Shown: positions 35,712 to 44,355 of the stretch, one piece after another
How the letters are laid out: each line of letters begins with the position of its first letter
How positions within the stretch are numbered: position 1 is the first letter of the stretch
Assembly (NCBI GenBank): GCA_036013505.1
Contig: CP107851.1
Span: 434,001 to 498,000 of the forward strand
Reading direction: 5' to 3'
DNA: 64,000 nucleotides
Source: Streptomyces sp. NBC_00510
GTDB lineage: Bacteria > Actinomycetota > Actinomycetes > Streptomycetales > Streptomycetaceae
Notes under the pieces: model-generated
Seen by the model: only the letters and a program-made list of their open reading frames with translations
What the model was told of the DNA's origin: nothing
Databases searched by the model: none
Program-made: the position numbers and the translations under genes

Positions 35712-36872
35712 ATGGCGGACACTCACACTCCCGGCCCGCTCGACGGTGTGCGGGTCATCGACCTCTCGACAGTGGTCATGGGCCCGTACTCGGCCCAGAT
35801 CCTGGGAGATCTGGGCGCCGACGTCATCAAGATCGAGTCCCCAGCGGACCCCCTCCACATAGGCGAGTTCCGCAACACGCCGGGCATGACCCCGCTGCAC
35901 CTCAACGTCAACCGCAACAAGCGCAGCGTGGCCCTCGACCTCAAGGACGAGGCGGAACACGCCCAAGCCCTGAAGCTCATCCACACCGCCGATGTGCTGA
36001 TCACCAACATGCGACCCCGCGCGCTCGCCCGGCTGGGCCTGACCTACGACGACCTCACCGCCGCCAACCCGGGCTTGGTCTACGCGCACGCCGCCGGCTT
36101 CCGCGGCAACTCCGACCGGGCGGACGCCGCCGCTTACGACGAAACCGTGCAGGCCGCCTCCGGACTGGTCGACATCGCCAACCGGGCACTGGGCACGCCG
36201 CTCTACCTGCCGACCATCCTCGCCGACAAGGTCTCCGGCCTGACCATCGCCTACAGCGTGCTCGCCGCCCTGGTACACCGGAACAAGACCGGGCGCGGCC
36301 AGCAGATCGAGATCCCGATGGCCGACACGCTGATCACGTTCAACCTGATCGAGCATCTCGCCGGGCACACCTTCGACCCGGCGACGGGTCCCACGGGCTA
36401 CCCGCGGTCGCTGTCGCAGCACCACAAGGCGCGGCGGACCAAGGACGGCCTGGCCGCCGTGATCCCGTACACGCCGCAGAACTACCGCGACTTCTTCCAC
36501 GCCGCCGGCCGTCCCGACCTGGCCGCCGACCCCAGGGTCAACGGCCCCGTCCTCAACGTCGCCGACGCCGACGACCTGTCCGACCTGGTCGACCAGTGCG
36601 CGCCCGCGCTGACCACGGCCGAGTGGACCGAGGTGTGCACCAAGCACAGCATCCCGATGGGACCGGTGCTGGAACTGGACCACTCGCACGACGACCCCTA
36701 CGTCCGCGAGGGCCACCTCCTCGACACCGTCGTGCACCCCACAGAGGGGCCGGTCCGCACGATCGGGATCCCGGTCAAGTTCTCCGTCACGCCCGGCTCG
36801 ATCCGCCGCCTGGCCCCCGTACCCGGCCAGGACACCGCCGAGGTCCTCGCCGAACTGGCCGCCATCCGCTGA
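35712..36872 (+). CDS. Class III (CaiB/BaiF) CoA-transferase
   Basis: This 386-residue enzyme moves CoA between carboxylic acids without ATP. Family features are GVRVIDLSTVVMGPYSAQIL, LGDLGADVIKIESPADP, RNKRSVALDLKDE and the catalytic Asp143 in AYDETVQAASGLVDI. It is the first gene of a six-gene operon; the start ATG follows GAAAGGACG. As the entry enzyme it would form the acyl-CoA that the dehydrogenase and hydratase of the same operon use. In a route ending in a free beta-keto acid it could also take CoA back from the product. Confidence 0.92.
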   Translation: MADTHTPGPLDGVRVIDLSTVVMGPYSAQILGDLGADVIKIESPADPLHIGEFRNTPGMTPLHLNVNRNKRSVALDLKDEAEHAQALKLIHTADVLITNMRPRALARLGLTYDDLTAANPGLVYAHAAGFRGNSDRADAAAYDETVQAASGLVDIANRALGTPLYLPTILADKVSGLTIAYSVLAALVHRNKTGRGQQIEIPMADTLITFNLIEHLAGHTFDPATGPTGYPRSLSQHHKARRTKDGLAAVIPYTPQNYRDFFHAAGRPDLAADPRVNGPVLNVADADDLSDLVDQCAPALTTAEWTEVCTKHSIPMGPVLELDHSHDDPYVREGHLLDTVVHPTEGPVRTIGIPVKFSVTPGSIRRLAPVPGQDTAEVLAELAAIR

Positions 36873-36896
36873 GCACCAACAGCCACAGGAGAAGCC

Positions 36897-37664
36897 GTGA
36901 GCATCAATGACGTACGCGTGCAGCGGGTCTGTTCGACCTTGCTGATCACGATCGACCGGCCCCACGCCCGCAACGCGGTCAACGCCGCTGTCGCCGCCGG
37001 GCTGGCCGCAGCGCTGGACGAACTGGAGGCCGACGCCGAGCTCCGCGCCGGTGTCCTGACCGGAGCCGGCGGCACCTTCAGCGCCGGCATGGACCTCAAG
37101 GCCGCGCTGCAAGGCGAGCCCCCGACGATCCCGGGACGCGGCTTCGGCGGCCTGACCGAAGCCGAACGGACGAAACCGCTCATCGCCGCCGTCGAGGGCT
37201 TCGCCCTGGGCGGAGGGTTCGAACTCGCCCTGGGCTGCGACCTCATCGTCGCCGCCGAGGACACCACGTTCGGCCTGCCCGAGGTCAAGCGCGGACTCAT
37301 CGCCGCCGGAGGGGGCGTGGTTCGCCTGCCCAAGCGCATCCCCTACCACCTGGCGATGGAGCTGCTGCTCACCGGGAGCCCGGTCAGCGGCCTCCGCGCG
37401 GGCGAGCTCGGCCTGGTCAACCGCGTCACCGCGCCCGGCCAGGCGGCGACCGCCGCCCTTGGGTTCGCCGAGCAGCTCGCGAACAACGCCCCGCTCGCGC
37501 TGGCCGCGGTGAAGTACCTCGTGCGGGCCGCCGACGGCATGCCGGAGCCGGAAGCCTTCCGCCTGCAGAGCAAGGCGATGGACACCCTGATGGCCTCGGC
37601 CGACGCACACGAGGGCATGACCGCCTTCGCCGAGCACCGCGCCCCGCAGTGGACGGGGAAGTGA
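36897..37664 (+). CDS. Enoyl-CoA hydratase (crotonase)
   Basis: This 255-residue crotonase has FSAGMDLKAAL (oxyanion hole), GFALGGGFELALGCDLIVAA and TTFGLPEVKRGLIAAGGGV. The two catalytic Glu positions are both filled (GGGFELA and LPEVKRG), consistent with a true hydratase that adds water to trans-2-enoyl-CoA. The GTG start follows AGGAGAA, 24 bp after the CoA-transferase stop. It is followed after one base by the decarboxylase gene, showing tight translational coupling. Confidence 0.93.
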   Translation: MSINDVRVQRVCSTLLITIDRPHARNAVNAAVAAGLAAALDELEADAELRAGVLTGAGGTFSAGMDLKAALQGEPPTIPGRGFGGLTEAERTKPLIAAVEGFALGGGFELALGCDLIVAAEDTTFGLPEVKRGLIAAGGGVVRLPKRIPYHLAMELLLTGSPVSGLRAGELGLVNRVTAPGQAATAALGFAEQLANNAPLALAAVKYLVRAADGMPEPEAFRLQSKAMDTLMASADAHEGMTAFAEHRAPQWTGK

Positions 37665-37665
37665 C

Positions 37666-38412
37666 ATGAGGATCGACGACGTACGACGCCATGGCACCAC
37701 CCCGCTGGGCCGCCCGGCATTCGCGCCCGTAACCGCGCGGTTCACCGACCGCGAGTACCTCAGCATCGTCTACCGCACCGACCCCGACGTGCTGCGCGCC
37801 GTCGTCCCCGAGCCCCTGCGCATCGAGGAGCCGCTGGTCCGGTTCGAGATCATGAAGATGAACGACGTCACCGGATACGGCCCCTACACCGAGAGCGGCC
37901 AGGCGATCCAGGTCGGCTTCGACGGCGAGCACGGCGAGTACCTGCACGCGATGTACCTCGACAGCTTCCCCGCGACAGCGGCCGGACGCGAGGTCAGCGC
38001 CTACCCCAAGGTGATCGGGACGCCGAAGCTGTACGTCGACCACGACGTGCTGGTCGGCACCCTCGACTACGGCACGCTGCGGGTGGCCACCGCGACCATG
38101 GGCTACAAGCACCACCGGCTCGACACCCGCGAGGCCCGGGCGCAGATCACCGTGCCGACCTTCATGCTCAAGACCGTCCCGGGATACGACGGCACCCCGC
38201 GCATCCAGGAACTGGTCCGCACCCAGATCACCGACGTCGTCGTCAAGGCCGCCTACACCGGCCCGGCGCGGCTGCAGTTGTTCCAGCACGTCCTCGCGCC
38301 GCTGGCCGACCTGCCCGTCCTGGAGATCGTCTCGGCGAGCCACGTCCTCACCGACCTGACCCTCGCGCCGGCCGAGCCGGTCTTCGACTACCTCCAGGCA
38401 GGCACACCATGA
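37666..38412 (+). CDS. Acetoacetate decarboxylase family protein
   Basis: This 248-residue protein is strikingly close to clostridial acetoacetate decarboxylase along its whole length: IVYRTDPDVLRAVVPEPLRI, VRFEIMKMNDVTGYGPYTES, REVSAYPK, DYGTLRVATATMGYKHHRLD and a LQLFQHVLAPLADLPV segment. The Schiff-base Lys is present in SAYPK. The neighbouring Lys that lowers its pKa in the clostridial enzyme (SAYPKK) is Val here, so the pH profile or reaction may differ. The substrate is inferred to be a beta-keto acid made by the neighbouring dehydrogenase. It overlaps the next gene by 4 bases (ATGA). Confidence 0.92.
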   Translation: MRIDDVRRHGTTPLGRPAFAPVTARFTDREYLSIVYRTDPDVLRAVVPEPLRIEEPLVRFEIMKMNDVTGYGPYTESGQAIQVGFDGEHGEYLHAMYLDSFPATAAGREVSAYPKVIGTPKLYVDHDVLVGTLDYGTLRVATATMGYKHHRLDTREARAQITVPTFMLKTVPGYDGTPRIQELVRTQITDVVVKAAYTGPARLQLFQHVLAPLADLPVLEIVSASHVLTDLTLAPAEPVFDYLQAGTP

Positions 38413-39359
38413 CTCACCCCTTCCGCACCGCTGCCGTGATCGGCGCCGGCACCATCGGACTGTCCTGGACGGCGCTGTTCGCCGCCCACGGTCTGACCGT
38501 CCGGGTCAGCGACCCGCGCCCCGACCTCGCTGACGCCGTCGACACCGCGCTGGCACAGTTCACCCCGCACCTGGCCGCCCTGGGCCTTGACGTCGGCGGC
38601 CTGGCCGACCGGGTCCACCTCGCCGGCGACGTCACCGAAGCCGTCCACGACGCCGACGTCGTCCAGGAGAACGGCCCCGAGAACCTCGACTTCAAGAAGC
38701 GGCTGTTCGCCCGGCTGGTGGAGGAAGCCCCCTGGCACGCGCTGCTGCTGAGCTCGTCGTCAGCGATCCCGGCGACAGCCTTCACCGGGCGCCTCCAGGA
38801 CGCGAGCCGGATCCTGATCGGGCACCCGTTCAATCCGCCCCATCTGATCCCGCTCGTCGAGGTCGTGCCGGGCGGGTGCACCAGCGAGGACGCCGTCCAG
38901 GACGCCGTCGACTTCTACACCTTCCTCGGCCGCACCCCCGTCGTGGAACGCAAGGAGATCCCCGGGTTCGTCGGCAACCGCCTCCAGCGCGCGGTCAGCC
39001 GCGAGGCCACCTACCTCGTCCAGCAGGGCGTCATCACCCCGGACGACCTCGACACGGTGCTGACGACCTCGCTCGGCATCCGCTGGGCCACCGTAGGCCT
39101 CTTCCTCGGCCAGCACCTCGGCGGCGGCCCGGGCGGCTACCGCCACCTGATCGAGCACATCGGCGCATCCATGGGCCACCTGGCCCTCGGACAGCCGTCG
39201 AACGACCCCGCGGACCAGGAACGCGTGGTGAGGGCCGTGGAGCAGGCCTACGGCTCCCACACGTACGCCGCTCTCGCCGAGGATCGCGACCGCAGGCAAC
39301 TCGCCGTCCTGTCCGCGCTGAACGCCACCGCCCAGACCAACCGCATGAAGGAGAACTGA
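38409..39359 (+). CDS. 3-hydroxyacyl-CoA dehydrogenase family protein
   Basis: This 316-residue NAD-dependent dehydrogenase has VIGAGTIGLSWTALFAAHG (Rossmann loop GAGTIG), the catalytic region SSSSAIPATAF, LIGHPFNPPHLIPLVEVVPG with the catalytic His, and KEIPGFVGNRLQRAVSREA. It is the single-domain type, which includes 3-hydroxybutyryl-CoA, L-gulonate and carnitine dehydrogenases. In this operon it most likely oxidises the hydratase product to a 3-keto compound that the decarboxylase then uses. It is translationally coupled to the decarboxylase and followed by the acyl-CoA dehydrogenase one base after its stop. Confidence 0.92.
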   Translation: MTHPFRTAAVIGAGTIGLSWTALFAAHGLTVRVSDPRPDLADAVDTALAQFTPHLAALGLDVGGLADRVHLAGDVTEAVHDADVVQENGPENLDFKKRLFARLVEEAPWHALLLSSSSAIPATAFTGRLQDASRILIGHPFNPPHLIPLVEVVPGGCTSEDAVQDAVDFYTFLGRTPVVERKEIPGFVGNRLQRAVSREATYLVQQGVITPDDLDTVLTTSLGIRWATVGLFLGQHLGGGPGGYRHLIEHIGASMGHLALGQPSNDPADQERVVRAVEQAYGSHTYAALAEDRDRRQLAVLSALNATAQTNRMKEN

Positions 39360-39360
39360 C

Positions 39361-40563
39361 ATGGACCACGAGCTCACCGAGCTGGAAGACACTCTGGCCG
39401 CCGACTTCTACCACTACGAGTCGCTGCTCCCGGACGAGGAACGCAAGATCCTCCTCAAGGCCCGCGGCCTCATGCGGGACGAGATCAAGCCCCTGGTGAA
39501 CGACAACTGGGCCAAGGGCGAGTTCCCCGTCGAACTGATCGACAAGTTCCGCGGCAGCGGCCTGGCCGCACTGTCCTACGAAGGCTACGGCGAGCACCAG
39601 CCGGCCGTCAGCCACCTGCTCGGCGGCATGATGGCCATGGAACTCAGCCGTACGGACTCCTCGGTCGCCACCTTCTTCGGCGTCCACAACGGACTCGCCT
39701 TCTACTCCATTCACCATGGCGGCAGCCAGGAACAGCGCGACCGGTGGCTGCCGCAGATGGCCACCATGGACAAGATCGGCGCGTTCGCCCTCACCGAGCC
39801 GCTGGGCGGCTCCGATGTCGCCGGCGGGATGCGCACCACCGCCCGGCGCGAGGGTGACACCTGGGTCCTGAACGGCGCCAAGAAGTGGATCGGCAACGCC
39901 ACATTCGCCGACTACGTCGTGGTGTGGGCACGGGACGTCGACGACGACCACGTCAAGGGCTTCGTCGTCGAGAAGGGCACGCCCGGGTTCGTCCCGGAGA
40001 AGATCGAGGGCAAGATCGCCCTGCGGATCGTGCAGAACGCCGAGATCAGCCTCACCGAGGTGCGCGTGCCGAAGGAGAACCGGCTGCAGAACATCGGCTC
40101 CTTCCGGGACGTCGCGGAGATCCTGCGCATGACCCGCAGCGGGGTCGCCTGGCAGTCGCTGGGTCTCATGATCGGCGCCTACGAACTGGCCCTGGACTAC
40201 GCCAAGGAGCGCATCGCGTTCGGCCGCCCGATCGCAAAGTTCCAGATGGTACAGGACCTGCTCGTCAAGAGCCTGGGCAACATCACCGCCTCCTGGGGCA
40301 TGCTGGTGCAGCTCGCCCGCCTGCAGGACGCCGGCATCTTCCGCGACGAACAGTCCGCGCTCGCCAAGGGCTTCGTCTCCTCACGGATGCGCGAGGTCGT
40401 CGCCTGGAGCCGCGAGATCTTCGGCGGCAACGGCATCCTGCTCGGCCACGACATCGCACGGTTCTTCACAGACTCCGAAGCCCTCTACTCCTACGAGGGC
40501 ACCCGCGAGATGCAGACCCTGATCGTCGGCAAGTCCATCACCGGGCAGAGCGCCTTCGTCTGA
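39361..40563 (+). CDS. Acyl-CoA dehydrogenase (glutaryl-CoA-dehydrogenase-like group)
   Basis: This 400-residue FAD enzyme has IGAFALTEPLGGSDVAGGMR, LNGAKKWIGNATFADYVVVW, RSGVAWQSLGLMIGAYELAL, ERIAFGRPIAKFQMVQDLLV and the catalytic-base region LYSYEGTREMQTLIVGKSIT with Glu. The YEGT base position and the C-terminal GKSITGQSAF ending match the glutaryl-CoA-dehydrogenase-like branch. It would introduce the 2,3 double bond into the acyl-CoA made by the first gene. The start ATG follows GAAGGAG. Confidence 0.93.
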   Translation: MDHELTELEDTLAADFYHYESLLPDEERKILLKARGLMRDEIKPLVNDNWAKGEFPVELIDKFRGSGLAALSYEGYGEHQPAVSHLLGGMMAMELSRTDSSVATFFGVHNGLAFYSIHHGGSQEQRDRWLPQMATMDKIGAFALTEPLGGSDVAGGMRTTARREGDTWVLNGAKKWIGNATFADYVVVWARDVDDDHVKGFVVEKGTPGFVPEKIEGKIALRIVQNAEISLTEVRVPKENRLQNIGSFRDVAEILRMTRSGVAWQSLGLMIGAYELALDYAKERIAFGRPIAKFQMVQDLLVKSLGNITASWGMLVQLARLQDAGIFRDEQSALAKGFVSSRMREVVAWSREIFGGNGILLGHDIARFFTDSEALYSYEGTREMQTLIVGKSITGQSAFV

Positions 40564-40664
40564 AGCCCCCGGCGGCCTGCGGGGGAACATGCGCCGCCGT
40601 GCCCCTCCTCGTCGCCACCGCTCTCGTCCGACACAGCCCCGCACCGTCCTCCATGGAGGGTCCC

Positions 40665-41066
40665 ATGCCCGTCTTCAACGCCCACGTCCCCGCCGGCCGC
40701 TACTCCCCCGAGCAGAAACACGCGCTCGCCGACGCTCTCAACCAGTCCCTGGTCCAGGCCCTCGGAATCCCCGAGGGCGATCGCTTCATCATGATCAGCG
40801 AACACGGCGAGAACGAACTGCTCCTGGACCGGACCTTCATGGGCATGCAACGCAGCAGTGACGCCGTGATCATCACCGTACTCATCGGCGCCCACCGCCC
40901 CCTGGAGGACAAGCGGGCCGTTGCCGCCACCATCAACAAACTGGTGGTCAGCGCACTCGGCATCTCACCCGACGACATCTTCATCGCGCTGATCCCCACC
41001 CCGAACGAGAACTTCTCCTTCGGCAGGGGCCAACTCCAGCTTGCCGACACCGCGCCACGCTGGTGA
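40665..41066 (+). CDS. Tautomerase family protein
   Basis: This 133-residue protein begins MPVFNAHVPAGRYSPEQKHA, so removal of Met would expose Pro1, the catalytic base of the tautomerase/4-oxalocrotonate superfamily. The later GISPDDIFIALIPTPNENFS matches the second beta-alpha-beta unit, as in the longer Pro1 tautomerases. GGAGGG precedes the ATG. It follows the acyl-CoA dehydrogenase after 101 bp and is probably the last gene of the operon. Its role may be interconversion of keto and enol or double-bond isomers of a pathway intermediate (inference). Confidence 0.86.
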   Translation: MPVFNAHVPAGRYSPEQKHALADALNQSLVQALGIPEGDRFIMISEHGENELLLDRTFMGMQRSSDAVIITVLIGAHRPLEDKRAVAATINKLVVSALGISPDDIFIALIPTPNENFSFGRGQLQLADTAPRW

Positions 41067-41331
41067 ACCGACAGCCGGACGGTGCGACAAACGCGCCGTC
41101 ACACGCGCTACCGCGCAGCCCCTGACCACCCCTCGGGGAGCGCCCGCAAGACCCCGGCCAGCGCACCCGCCGACAAGTCGCCCCCGGCCCTCACCAGGAG
41201 CCCTCAATGGGCCAGGGCCTGTCCGCAGCGGGCGGCCACGGGCTTCGGACGATGAGGTGACGGCGTGCCGACCTGACGAAGGTCGGCACGGGCAGCTCGT
41301 CCGGGCTGCCATCCGACACCGGCCGCAGTGC

Positions 41332-41787
41332 GGCGCTCTCCAGCTCTTCGCGGACAGGCTGCGAGGCGTCGCCGACGCCCTCGACCCGTACCTGGTGTGC
41401 ACCCAGATCCTCGACGCCGTGGTGGACCTCGCCCATCAGCTCCGCGAGCACCGTCAGGTCGCCCGGCGCATCGCTCTCGGCGTGTCCTTCTCCGGTGGCA
41501 GCAGCATGTCCCGGACCCTGGCCGAGCCGAGCGCGTCCACCGACGACCTGCGGGACGCGACGATGGCAGTGTTCGAACGTCTCGGCCTGGAACGGGCCCG
41601 GGTGCGCGGAGTCTCGGTCCGCCTCGAGCACGGGGTGGACGTGACAGGCGCACCGCAGCAGCTGAGCCTCGACCCCGGCCGGGAGAACAGTCGGCGCCTG
41701 GACCCGGTCGCCGACCGGGTCAACGCCCGCCTCGGGCCGGGCACCGTCACCCGGGACGCACTCGCCCACCGCCGCCACAGCGCCTGA
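41332..41787 (+). pseudogene. Y-family DNA polymerase (DinB/ImuB-like), C-terminal fragment
   Basis: The frame reads LFADRLRGVADALDPYLV, LREHRQVARRIALGVSFSGG, FERLGLERARVRGVSVRLEH and QQLSLDPGRENSRRLDPVAD, matching the thumb and little-finger domain of actinobacterial Y-family polymerases. The palm with the catalytic acidic residues is absent and no start is seen, so it is a truncated relic left of the serpin/IS630 junction. Confidence 0.65.
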
Positions 41788-41958
41788 CCCAGGGCGGCCC
41801 CGGTCGGCATCGCGCGGGGCGCTCGTTGAAACTCCCCACTTCGTTGAACGCTGGACGAAGTAGGTGGACGCTCTCGGTATGCGCTGGTAGCAGCTCACCG
41901 TGGTTGGAGTGGTCAATCATTCCGAGGGGCCGTGGGCGCAGCGGCGGGCGGCCTTACG

Positions 41959-42640
41959 TCACGCCGTGCCGTCCGCGTCGTCGTCGGACTGGTCCCATGC
42001 GTCCCAGTCCTCTTCGGGAAGCCGCGCGTTCACCCACCCCGCGTTGAGCACCAGCCGGGAGGTCCGGTGCACCGTCAGAAAGCCAATGGGCCCGGTGAAT
42101 TCGATGTCCACGCACTTGGTCGTGGACGGGGGTATGCCCGCCGCCAGACCGCTGAGTGCCGTCACCGAGGCGGAACGGTAGCCCAGCGCGCTGAAGGCGG
42201 CCGTCACCGTCTGCCCCGCGGCGCCCACCGCCAGCGGCTCGCCGCTGATGCCGGGGAAGTGTCCCCGGGAGTCGTCCGTCGCAGTGGTGAGCCCGAACAG
42301 CCCCGCATGGTCGAGCAGATCGTGGTGTGCCGTCACCTCGAACGGCACGGTGGTCACCGACAGGTACGGCCGGCGGTCCCAACTGTGCACGCGGGACACC
42401 GTGACCCCCGGCCCGGGCTTCCCGTACGGAAGCCGGTCCCCGGGGACGGCCGGGTACGCACGCTGCAGCGCGCCCACGCCCGCCGCCAGCACCTCGCGGC
42501 CCGGTACGCCCGCCTCGCCGCGCAGCAGGTGGACGTCGATGCCACCGGTGCCCAGCACCTTCAGCACCGTCACCCGGCCGCACGGCGCCTCCAGCACCTC
42601 GGCGCGGTCCAGCAGCGCGGTGGTGCACTGATCATCATGG
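41959..42640 (-). pseudogene. Serpin family protein, 5'-truncated by IS630 sequence
   Basis: The minus-strand frame encodes the C-terminal half of a serpin: RRPYLSVTTVPFEVTAHHDL, FGLTTATDDSRGHFPGISGE, then AAFSALGYRSASVTAL near the reactive-centre region and FTGPIGFLTVHRTSRLVLNA at the end. It resembles the short actinobacterial serpin-like proteins. Family sequence is interrupted upstream at about 42630, where IS630 transposase sequence begins. The N-terminal half is not found on the far side, so the IS boundary is also a deletion or rearrangement point. Confidence 0.7.
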
Positions 42641-43560
42641 CGTCGGCCTCGGGTACCACCGCGACGGCGATCGCCAGGCTGGTCGCGGCGCACGAGGACA
42701 CCGTCCGGGACGTGATCCACGCCTTCAACGAGAAAGGTCTGGCCGCGCTGGACCCTCGGTGGGCGGGAGGCCGTCCCCGCCTGATCAGCGATGACGACCG
42801 TGAGTTCATCATCGCGACGGCCACAACCCGCCCTATGAAGCTGGGGCGCCCGTTCACGCACTGGAGCCTTCGCAAGCTCACCGACTACTTGACCCGCAAC
42901 GGGGACCGTCGGGTGCGCATAGGCCGCGAACGGCTGCGGCAGATCCTGCACGAGCACGGGATCTCCTTCCAGCGCACCCGCACCTGGAAGGAGTCCAAGG
43001 ACCCAGAAAAGGACACCAAACTCGACCGCATCGAGCACGTGACCAGCCGCTTCCCCGACCGGTGCTTCGCGTTCGATCAGTTCGGCCCGTTATCGATCCG
43101 GCCCTGCCACGGCACCTGCTGGGCGCCGGAGAAGAAGCCGCACCGGTTGCCGGCCACCTACCACCGCACCCACGGAATCCGCTACTTCCACGGCTGCTAT
43201 TCCCTCGGCAACAACCGGCTGTGGGGCGTGACCCGCCGCCGCAAGGGCGGCGACCACAGCCTGGCCGCGCTGAAGACGATCCGTGCAGCCCGGCCCGACG
43301 GCGCCCCCATATACGTGATCATGGACAACCTCTCGGCGAACAAGACCCCCGCGATCCGGGCCTGGGCCAAGAAGCACAAGGTCGAGCTGTGCCTCACGCC
43401 GACGAGCGCATCATGGGCCAACCCGATCGAGGCCCAGTTCGGACCCTTACGCAACTTCGTCATGGGCGGCTCCGACCACCCCAACCACACCGTGCTCGCC
43501 CGCAGGCTCCAGGACTACCTGCGGTGGCGCAACGCCAACGCCCGCCACCTTGGTGGAGGC
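42638..43560 (+). pseudogene. IS630-family transposase, truncated at both ends
   Basis: An uninterrupted frame carries most of an IS630 transposase: IARLVAAHEDTVRDVIHAFN, LDPRWAGGRPRLISDDDREF, DRCFAFDQFGPLSIRP (first catalytic Asp), PIYVIMDNLSANKTPAIRAW (second Asp) and ASWANPIEAQFGPLRNFV (third acidic residue). About 35 residues at the N-terminus and the last 30 after LRWRNANARH are missing and replaced by flanking sequence. It lies between a truncated serpin and a truncated toxin-like gene. Confidence 0.82.
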
Positions 43561-43758
43561 CAGGGGGCGGACGGTGATCCAGTGCGGCAGGCAAGCGTCG
43601 GCGTCGATGCCACGGTAGTAGGGGTCCGGGGCCGTGATCAGTTCTGCGCGGGCTGCCAGGACGAGCTGTCTGCCGTCGGCGGGCATGGCATCGAAGTCCT
43701 GACGCGCTTCTGCCGTCCAGTCCATCTGCCAGGGCGGGTGGGGAAGGTCGTCCGTCAC
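43560..43758 (-). pseudogene. RelE/ParE-like toxin, C-terminally truncated
   Basis: The N-terminal 66 residues (MTDDLPHPPWQMDWTAEARQ, then DFDAMPADGRQLVLAARAEL and HWITVRPL) resemble small actinobacterial RelE/ParE-type proteins. Reading then runs into IS630 sequence, so the last third is lost. Its start overlaps the stop of the DUF6247-like gene by 4 bases, and a Phd-type antitoxin lies further upstream. The family call rests on size, pattern and context. Confidence 0.5.
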
Positions 43759-44120
43759 TGGCCGGGCTTCACCATGGCTGCTTCACGCCGCAGGCGGCTG
43801 TACTCAGCCAGGAGACCGGCCGACTCCTCGGGGTCCTCGCACTCCGCGGCGCGGGCTTCGAGGTCGTGAAGGTGCGCGGCAAGACGGGGGTCGCGGGCGA
43901 TGGCGTACTCGGTCCACCACAGGCGCATGAACGCGGGCACAGGGGTGAGGTTGAAAGCGTCCCCGATCGCCCGGCGCCAGTGGGCCTCGAAGTCCGGCAA
44001 GAGGTGCGGGGCGTGTTCCCGAATGGCCAGACGCAGAGCTTGCGGAGTCTGTTCGGGCATCGGTGGCACCCGGGGCTCCTCTCCCCCGGATCCGTCGACA
44101 TGCACAGGCTGGGCGGTCAT
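43755..44120 (-). CDS. DUF6247-like protein
   Basis: This 121-residue protein reads PEQTPQALRLAIREHAPHLL, then DFEAHWRRAIGDAFNLTPVP and FMRLWWTEYAIARDPRLAAH, with a C-terminal coiled segment. I recognise this as the Streptomyces family usually found beside small toxin-like genes. The ATG at 44120 has GGAG-like sequence upstream, and the frame extends further without support. It overlaps the toxin-like gene by 4 bases and follows the Phd-type antitoxin by 34 bp, so the three formed an operon. The biochemical role is unknown. Confidence 0.7.
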   Translation of the reverse strand: MTAQPVHVDGSGGEEPRVPPMPEQTPQALRLAIREHAPHLLPDFEAHWRRAIGDAFNLTPVPAFMRLWWTEYAIARDPRLAAHLHDLEARAAECEDPEESAGLLAEYSRLRREAAMVKPGQ

Positions 44121-44154
44121 GGTGTGGGGGCTCCTGGTCTTCCTGCCTGGCGCT

Positions 44155-44355
44155 TTAAGCCGCGTCCTGGCCGACGTCGGAGGCCGGCTGCTGTGCGGCC
44201 CGCTGCTGCTGCTCAAACCACTCGGCGGGCACCAGGTAGGCGACGGTCTTGCCCTTGCGGGTGATCGCGGCGGCCTCACCCGCGATACGCGTGCGGTCGA
44301 GGATCTCGCCCATGGCCTTGCGGAGGTCGATTGTCGTGTACGTCCTCGTCTCCAT
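44155..44355 (-). CDS. Phd/YefM-type antitoxin
   Basis: This 66-residue protein (METRTYTTIDLRKAMGEILD, then AAAITRKGKTVAYLVPAEWF) has the Phd/YefM fold: DNA-binding N-terminus and toxin-binding C-terminal tail. The ATG at 44355 is 18 bp from a palindrome AACTAT-C-ATAGTT, whose minus-strand reading contains a TATGAT -10-like box, so the protein probably represses its own promoter there. The next gene is DUF6247-like and then a truncated toxin, so the antitoxin may now have no partner. Confidence 0.8.
   Translation of the reverse strand: METRTYTTIDLRKAMGEILDRTRIAGEAAAITRKGKTVAYLVPAEWFEQQQRAAQQPASDVGQDAA

Noticed and set aside
35664..37766. A 700-codon open frame on the minus strand
   Set aside because: It lies opposite the CoA-transferase and hydratase genes, has Gly/Val/Arg-rich mirror composition and no family pattern; it is an antisense artefact of high G+C.
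35712..41066. A polyketide or nonribosomal peptide cluster
   Set aside because: No ketosynthase, carrier or adenylation domain is present; the genes are catabolic acyl-CoA families.
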